Source: JBBAFS01 sp041655255 (lineage in GTDB: Bacteria; Spirochaetota; Spirochaetia; Sphaerochaetales; Sphaerochaetaceae). From it: 9,084 nt of DNA. This document shows, piece after piece, positions 5,081-9,084 of the stretch (the stretch's first letter is position 1; each line of letters begins with the position of its first letter). The stretch spans positions 1-9,084 of the forward strand of contig JBBAFS010000067.1 in assembly GCA_041655255.1 (NCBI GenBank), read 5' to 3'. Below the pieces are notes generated by a model. The model searched no databases and was not told the origin of the DNA. It saw only the letters and a list, made by a program, of their open reading frames with translations. A program made the position numbers and the translations under genes.

Positions 5081-6685
5081 ATGAACAAAAGCGAAACTTT
5101 TTTATGGTACGATTTAGAGACCTTTGGCCTCGATGCCCGTAGTGATCGTATTGCCCAATTTGCCGCTGTGAGGACAAATAGTGAACTTAAAGTTATGGGA
5201 GACCCTATTGTCTTATATTGTAGACTTAGTGACGATTATCTTCCCGATCCTTTGGCCGTTTTAGTTACTGGTATTACCCCTCAATATGTGAATGAACATG
5301 GTGTCAGTGAACGTGAGTTCATCACCCGCATCCATAAGCTGATGAGTCAGGCAAACACCTGTAGCGTTGGATATAACACGATAGCTTTTGATGATGAGTT
5401 TATCCGCCATGCACTGTTTCGTAACTTCTTTGATCCCTACAAACGAGAATACGAGAACGGAAATAGTCGATGGGATATCTTAGATTTAGTTCGTGCTACT
5501 CACGATTTTAGACCCGAGGGGATTCATTGGCCACGTAAAGAGAATGGTAATCCCTCTTTTAAGCTCACTGATCTCACTGAAGCTAATAACATTGAGCACG
5601 AAGGTGCTCACGATGCTCTGAGTGATGTCTATGCAACGTTGAATTTAGCTCGCTTGATTAAAGAGAAACAACCACGGTTATTTGATTACTATCTCACACT
5701 GAGAAACAAACATGCAGTGAAAGAACTGTTACGTGTTCCTATGGGAGAGCCTGTGGTTCTTACTGGAGGACGATTCACCTCCCCTAGTGGATGTTCCACC
5801 GTTGTAATGCCCCTCTCTAGTGTCACCTCAAATCCGAATACTGTTATTGTCTTTGATCTATTACAAGATCCTTCGAATCTGTTAGATAGTTCACGCACCT
5901 TTAAAGAACTCGAAGATGTATCTCAAAAAGAGGACAATTTTAAAAAAGTTGCTCAACAAGCTCGAAAGGCTCTTAAAGATGGAGCTTCTTTAGAGCCTGT
6001 GTTAGAAAAAGCGCAACAGCTTCTTGAAGAGGCAGCTACAATGGTAGCGACTCTCCCTCGCTTAGTGGGAGGTAAGAGTCAATTGCTTCGTGAACAAGGT
6101 GTTCATAAAATACAGATTAACAAAGTCCCTTTTATCTCTCCTCTTTCAATCATCACTGAAGCTCTTGCTACGAAGTTAGATATCGACTTAGAGATGGTAA
6201 AGAAACATCGTCAGATGCTCTATGAAGATGATTTATTAGCGGTGAATATTCGTAAAGCTGCCGATAGTGAACAATATCCACTTGTTAGTGATGTCGATTT
6301 CTCTCTTTACTCTGCCTTTTTCTCCGATAAAGATCACCAACTCTTTAACATCATTCGTGAAACAAGTCCCACTGAGTTGTGGGATCGCCATTTTGATTTC
6401 AAAGATAGTAGAGCTCATGAGATGTTATGGCGTTATCTGTGTCGCTCTTTCCCTGAAGAGATCATACCTGAACAACAACCGAGGTGGAGAAGTTTTTGTA
6501 CAGAGCGCATTATTAGCCCTCCAGGAAAAAGTATTAACACCCTTCAATTTTTTGCCCGTAAAATTGAAGAAAAGGTGAGTTCTAAAGAGACCTCTCCTCA
6601 AGATAAAGAGTTGTTAGTCACCTTAGAAGCCTATGGTAAAGAGCTCTGTAGCCGTTTAGGTATCCAATATCCATCTCACCTTTAA
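5081..6685 (+). CDS. sbcB: Exonuclease I (3'-5' single-strand DNA exonuclease, DEDDh)
   Basis: Exonuclease I digests single-stranded DNA from the 3' end, acting in recombination and mismatch repair and, in E. coli, recruited by the SSB tail. The 534 residues start with the DEDDh nuclease domain: WYDLETFG (9-16, Asp11 and Glu13), YNTIAFDDEF (98-107, Asp104), and EGAHDALSDVYATL (174-187, His177 and Asp182). This spacing matches D15/E17/D108/H181/D186 of E. coli. The C-terminal half keeps INKVPFISP (346-354), YSAFFSD (410-416) and a QPRWRSF block (466-472) that resemble the SH3-like and helical SSB-binding parts. It is about 60 residues longer than the 475-residue E. coli enzyme, mostly through a charged helical insert near 275-325. 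A GTG at 5033 could add 16 residues but is unsupported, since the ATG at 5081 puts the motif at the usual distance from the N-terminus. No normal Shine-Dalgarno is present; GAAGG ends only one base before the ATG. Confidence 0.9.
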   Translation: MNKSETFLWYDLETFGLDARSDRIAQFAAVRTNSELKVMGDPIVLYCRLSDDYLPDPLAVLVTGITPQYVNEHGVSEREFITRIHKLMSQANTCSVGYNTIAFDDEFIRHALFRNFFDPYKREYENGNSRWDILDLVRATHDFRPEGIHWPRKENGNPSFKLTDLTEANNIEHEGAHDALSDVYATLNLARLIKEKQPRLFDYYLTLRNKHAVKELLRVPMGEPVVLTGGRFTSPSGCSTVVMPLSSVTSNPNTVIVFDLLQDPSNLLDSSRTFKELEDVSQKEDNFKKVAQQARKALKDGASLEPVLEKAQQLLEEAATMVATLPRLVGGKSQLLREQGVHKIQINKVPFISPLSIITEALATKLDIDLEMVKKHRQMLYEDDLLAVNIRKAADSEQYPLVSDVDFSLYSAFFSDKDHQLFNIIRETSPTELWDRHFDFKDSRAHEMLWRYLCRSFPEEIIPEQQPRWRSFCTERIISPPGKSINTLQFFARKIEEKVSSKETSPQDKELLVTLEAYGKELCSRLGIQYPSHL

Positions 6686-6698
6686 GCTTCTCTGAGTC

Positions 6699-6728
6699 TT
6701 GCTAGGGACTCTACTTTATGATTAGATA
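6699..6728 (+). promoter_or_regulatory. Possible promoter of the sugar symporter gene
   Basis: TTGCTA (6699-6704) and TAGATA (6723-6728) are separated by 18 bp. The -10 is a poor match. A start near 6735 would give a leader of about 13 nt, in line with the neighbouring promoters. Transcription continuing from exonuclease I is equally possible across the 62-bp gap. Confidence 0.35.
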
Positions 6729-6735
6729 ACGACTT

Positions 6736-6740
6736 AGGAG
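6736..6740 (+). promoter_or_regulatory. Ribosome binding site of the symporter gene
   Basis: AGGAG lies 7 bases before the ATG at 6748 and supports that start. Confidence 0.7.
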
Positions 6741-6747
6741 AGCGGAT

Positions 6748-8136
6748 ATGGAAAAACATGAACAGGTAAGTAGTCCCGTGATGGCTTCGTATGGAGTTGG
6801 AAAATTCTTAGCTGAGTTTCTTACTGGTGCTTTTGGCGCTATTGTCTTTATGTATTACGAAACAGAAATTGGCCTTAGTACCGGTTATGCTGCATTAGCA
6901 ACTGTAATCTACTCACTGTGGAATGCGGTAAATGACCCCATCTTAGGATTTATTACCAATAAAAATGCCCCTCTTGCAAAAAAGTTAGGACGCCGTTTCC
7001 CTTGGATTATTATAGGTCTACTTCTGAGTGCCGCTTCATTTGTCTTAATTTTTACTGTTCCCGAGTCAATGCGAATAAATGTAAAAACAAACCCTCTTCC
7101 TGTCTTTATCTGGATGGTGTTAACCATCTGTGTATATGATGGAGTCTACTCTTTATGGGAAGTGAACTACCAATCAGTCTACCCAGATAAATTTAGAACT
7201 CACCAACAAAGAACTAAAAGTGCGGCTATTGCTACAGCTATTGGGGTATTAGGAGTTGCTGCAGGATTTGTTGTCCCTCCCCTCTTTTTTAGATATGGAG
7301 AACCTTCAACATACTTAGTAAGCTCTTGGGTCGTTGCGGCAGTGGTGGTAGTTGGAGCTCTTCTTATTATTCCAGGAGTGAGAGAATCTAAAGCGATGAT
7401 TCACCGCTTTATGGAGCAAAAAAGGACTCAAAAAGAAGAACCTAAGTTTTTTGAATCACTCTTTCGCTCCTTAAAACATAAAGACTTTTTAGCCTTTATC
7501 TTACTCCTCTTTTTATACCAATCTGGAACCATGAGTATGACAAGTAGTATCCACTACGTAGGAAATTATATTCTTAACGTCCCTTCCAGTGGGACAACCA
7601 TAATCTTTGCTGGAATGCTCATTGGTTCACTAATCTCCATTCCTGCATGGACTCTGTTATCTAAAAAATTAAAAAACAACCAAAAGATGTTAATTATTAG
7701 TGCCATCACCATGGCAGTGTTCGCATTTCCTATGACCTTTATTCGTAGTATTGGGGGCTTTACCCTCTTTATGGGGTTATGGGGTTTAGGCTTTGGTGGA
7801 TTTTGGACCTTCATGACCCCAGCTATGGCCGATATTGTCGACTCTATTGTGGTCAAAGAGAAGCGTCGAGATGATGGTATTTTGATGGGAATACGGGCAT
7901 TTTTCATGCGCTTTTCGTATGCGAGTCAAGCAATCGTCTTTTGGATTACCCACAAACTGACCCACTTTGCTGTTGATCCCTACTCAGAGAGTGCAAAATT
8001 TGGTATTAGCCTTCATATGGCAACCATTCCAGCTCTCTTTTTTCTTGTAGGGGCATATGTCTTTTACCGATTAAACTCTCTTACTCCAGATAAGGTAGAA
8101 CAACACAAGAGAGAGCTTGCTAAGCTAGACATTTAG
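6748..8136 (+). CDS. MFS sugar:cation symporter, GPH (MelB-like) family
   Basis: This is an inner-membrane transporter of the glycoside-pentoside-hexuronide:cation symporter family, expected to import a sugar or glycoside with H+ or Na+. The 462 residues contain about twelve hydrophobic segments, with a charged central loop near 212-240 between two six-helix halves. The helix-II signature is WNAVNDPILGF (58-68), and the loop motif GRRFPWIIIG (81-90) corresponds to GKFKPW of MelB. WEVNYQSVYP (137-146) matches the MelB helix-IV region around Asp124, with Glu138 at the Asp. The second half has MADIVDSIVVKEKRRDDG (360-377), the family's ADxxD...R block. MelB Asp55 is replaced by Asn59 here, while Asp63 (MelB Asp59) is kept, so cation coupling may differ. 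Both termini are likely cytoplasmic. The substrate cannot be read from sequence; proximity to hexokinase and phosphoglucomutase hints at an unphosphorylated hexose or a glycoside. Family confidence is high. Confidence 0.88.
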   Translation: MEKHEQVSSPVMASYGVGKFLAEFLTGAFGAIVFMYYETEIGLSTGYAALATVIYSLWNAVNDPILGFITNKNAPLAKKLGRRFPWIIIGLLLSAASFVLIFTVPESMRINVKTNPLPVFIWMVLTICVYDGVYSLWEVNYQSVYPDKFRTHQQRTKSAAIATAIGVLGVAAGFVVPPLFFRYGEPSTYLVSSWVVAAVVVVGALLIIPGVRESKAMIHRFMEQKRTQKEEPKFFESLFRSLKHKDFLAFILLLFLYQSGTMSMTSSIHYVGNYILNVPSSGTTIIFAGMLIGSLISIPAWTLLSKKLKNNQKMLIISAITMAVFAFPMTFIRSIGGFTLFMGLWGLGFGGFWTFMTPAMADIVDSIVVKEKRRDDGILMGIRAFFMRFSYASQAIVFWITHKLTHFAVDPYSESAKFGISLHMATIPALFFLVGAYVFYRLNSLTPDKVEQHKRELAKLDI

Positions 8137-8155
8137 GGAGGGGGTTGGATATACT
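8126..8155 (+). promoter_or_regulatory. Sigma-70-type promoter of prfA
   Basis: TAGACA (8126-8131) and TATACT (8150-8155) are separated by 18 bp. The -35 lies inside the last codons of the symporter gene. Start of transcription is expected near 8162, with a leader of about 17 nt. The nine bases GGATATACT (8147-8155) are identical to those at the phosphoglucomutase -10, and both spacers carry a run of five G. Confidence 0.6.
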
Positions 8156-8167
8156 TTTTCTACGTGT

Positions 8168-8172
8168 AGGAG
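8168..8172 (+). promoter_or_regulatory. Ribosome binding site of prfA
   Basis: AGGAG lies 6 bases before the ATG at 8179, fixing the start. Confidence 0.75.
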
Positions 8173-8178
8173 CCACCA

Positions 8179-9084
8179 ATGATTACTATTCTTAAGAGAT
8201 TTAAACCCCGCTATGAAGAACTCGAACAACAACTTGCCAATCCTGAGATCATGAAGGATATGAATGCATATAAAACCATTATGCAAGAGCGTTCCCACTT
8301 AGAACCTATTATCGAAACACTCAATAACTTAATAGATTTACAACAACAAATAACTGATACCCAATCAATGATTGATTCAGAATCAGATAATGAACTACTG
8401 AGTATGGCAAAAGAGGAGCTTGATGAACTGATTCAAGAAAAAGAGAAACTCGAGCAAGAGAGTAAAAAACTCCTCATTCCCCCCGATCCTATGGAGGGGA
8501 AAAACATCATCATGGAGATTCGTGCTGGTACCGGTGGTGAAGAGGCCGCCTTATTTGTTGCCGATCTCTTTAGAATGTATTCCCACTTTGCCGAAAAGAA
8601 CCGGTGGAAAATTGAGATCCTCAGTATGAACGAAACTGGTATTGGTGGTTTTAAAGAGATTATCTACTCAATTAGTGGAAAAAATGTCTATGGGAATTTA
8701 CGTTTTGAAAGTGGAGTTCACCGGGTACAGCGAGTCCCAGAGACCGAATCTGGTGGAAGAATTCACACTTCAGCGGTTACTGTAGCTGTCTTACCTGAAG
8801 CAGAAGAGACCGACATCGACATCAGGCCTGAAGATCTTAAAGTCGATGTGATGCGTTCCAGTGGCCCAGGGGGACAATCGGTAAACACCACCGACAGTGC
8901 TGTTCGTATTACACACTTACCCACGAACTTGGTAGTTACCTGTCAAGATGAGAAATCTCAAATTAAGAATAAACAAAAAGCCTTACGAGTGCTTCGCTCT
9001 CGCTTATATGAGATGGAACAAGAGAAATTACAACAAGAGCGGGCAGATAACCGTAAAAGCCAAGTAGGGACAGGGGATCGCTCC
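8179..9084 (+). CDS. prfA: Peptide chain release factor 1, N-terminal 302 residues (3' end outside window)
   Basis: RF1 recognises UAA and UAG stop codons in the ribosomal A site and triggers peptide release. The frame is open from 8179 to the window end, giving 302 residues of an expected 355-360. The N-terminal domain (about 1-100) is a charged helical region. Next come IRAGTGGEEAALF (114-126), the HRVQRVPETESGGRIHTSAV stretch (181-200) and SSGPGGQSVNTTDSAVRITH (227-246). The PxT anticodon loop, PET at 187-189, together with RIHTSA marks RF1; RF2 would have SPF and a programmed frameshift, which is absent. GGQ at 231-233 is the peptidyl-transferase-centre motif, and its Gln is normally methylated by PrmC. 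No unusual residue is seen. The gene has its own promoter and ribosome binding site. prmC would be the expected next gene but lies outside the window. Confidence 0.97.
   Translation, partial: MITILKRFKPRYEELEQQLANPEIMKDMNAYKTIMQERSHLEPIIETLNNLIDLQQQITDTQSMIDSESDNELLSMAKEELDELIQEKEKLEQESKKLLIPPDPMEGKNIIMEIRAGTGGEEAALFVADLFRMYSHFAEKNRWKIEILSMNETGIGGFKEIIYSISGKNVYGNLRFESGVHRVQRVPETESGGRIHTSAVTVAVLPEAEETDIDIRPEDLKVDVMRSSGPGGQSVNTTDSAVRITHLPTNLVVTCQDEKSQIKNKQKALRVLRSRLYEMEQEKLQQERADNRKSQVGTGDRS

Noticed and set aside
5689..5898. Minus-strand ORF inside exonuclease I
   Set aside because: Shadow of the coding frame with no ribosome binding site or family resemblance.
6236..6578. Opposed ORFs of 60 and 103 codons inside exonuclease I
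   Set aside because: Both are out of frame with a well-supported gene and have no start signals or motifs.
6694..6711. GAGTC/GACTC hairpin after exonuclease I as a terminator
   Set aside because: Only a 5-bp stem with an 8-base loop and no following T run; it also overlaps the possible -35 of the symporter gene.
6909..7127. Minus-strand ORF inside the symporter gene
   Set aside because: Antisense shadow of transmembrane codons; no support.
7566..7907. 113-codon minus-strand ORF inside the symporter gene
   Set aside because: Antisense of hydrophobic helices, giving Pro/Ile/Lys-biased text with no domain.
8114..8126. AGCTT-GCT-AAGCT hairpin at the end of the symporter gene as a terminator
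   Set aside because: Short, AT-rich stem inside coding sequence, with no T run directly after it.

Overview
This window looks like an ordinary, gene-dense piece of a bacterial chromosome with moderately low GC. A spirochaete is the best fit. The reasons are a eukaryote-type single-domain hexokinase next to a phosphoglucomutase whose sugar loop reads GEGSNGG, together with a Firmicutes/spirochaete-style pyridoxamine kinase. The taxonomic call is an inference from gene content and was not checked by any search. There is no tRNA, rRNA, CRISPR array, insertion sequence or phage gene, and no gene-free stretch longer than 86 bases.

Layout. Positions 1-431 (+) hold the C-terminal end of a patatin-like phospholipase that begins before the window. 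Positions 1880-421 (-) form a two-gene unit, a pyridoxal/pyridoxamine kinase followed by a small MTA/SAH-nucleosidase-like protein, joined by an ATGA overlap. A 67-bp divergent promoter region separates this unit from a phosphoglucomutase (1948-3717, +). The mutase converges on a hexokinase (4994-3714, -), and the two stop codons share one TTAA. The hexokinase diverges from an exonuclease I homologue (5081-6685, +) across an 86-bp region carrying back-to-back promoters and a repeated TTACAGTGA motif. Next come a GPH-family (MelB-like) sugar/cation symporter (6748-8136, +) and the start of prfA, release factor 1 (8179 to beyond the window end, +).

How the genes may work together. The symporter, hexokinase and phosphoglucomutase suggest uptake of an unphosphorylated sugar, phosphorylation to hexose-6-phosphate, and interconversion with hexose-1-phosphate. 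They are not one operon, so this is proximity and not proof. The kinase/nucleosidase pair is a cofactor and nucleoside salvage unit. Exonuclease I and RF1 are housekeeping functions.

No clearly undescribed system was found. The most useful points are regulatory. Every + or - strand gene with a recognisable promoter has its -10 box very close to the start codon, giving predicted leaders from about 0 to 17 nt. This pattern resets the start codons of hexokinase and exonuclease I. At protein level, the symporter has Asn where MelB has a cation-binding Asp, the nucleosidase lacks an N-terminal hairpin, and exonuclease I carries an extra helical segment.
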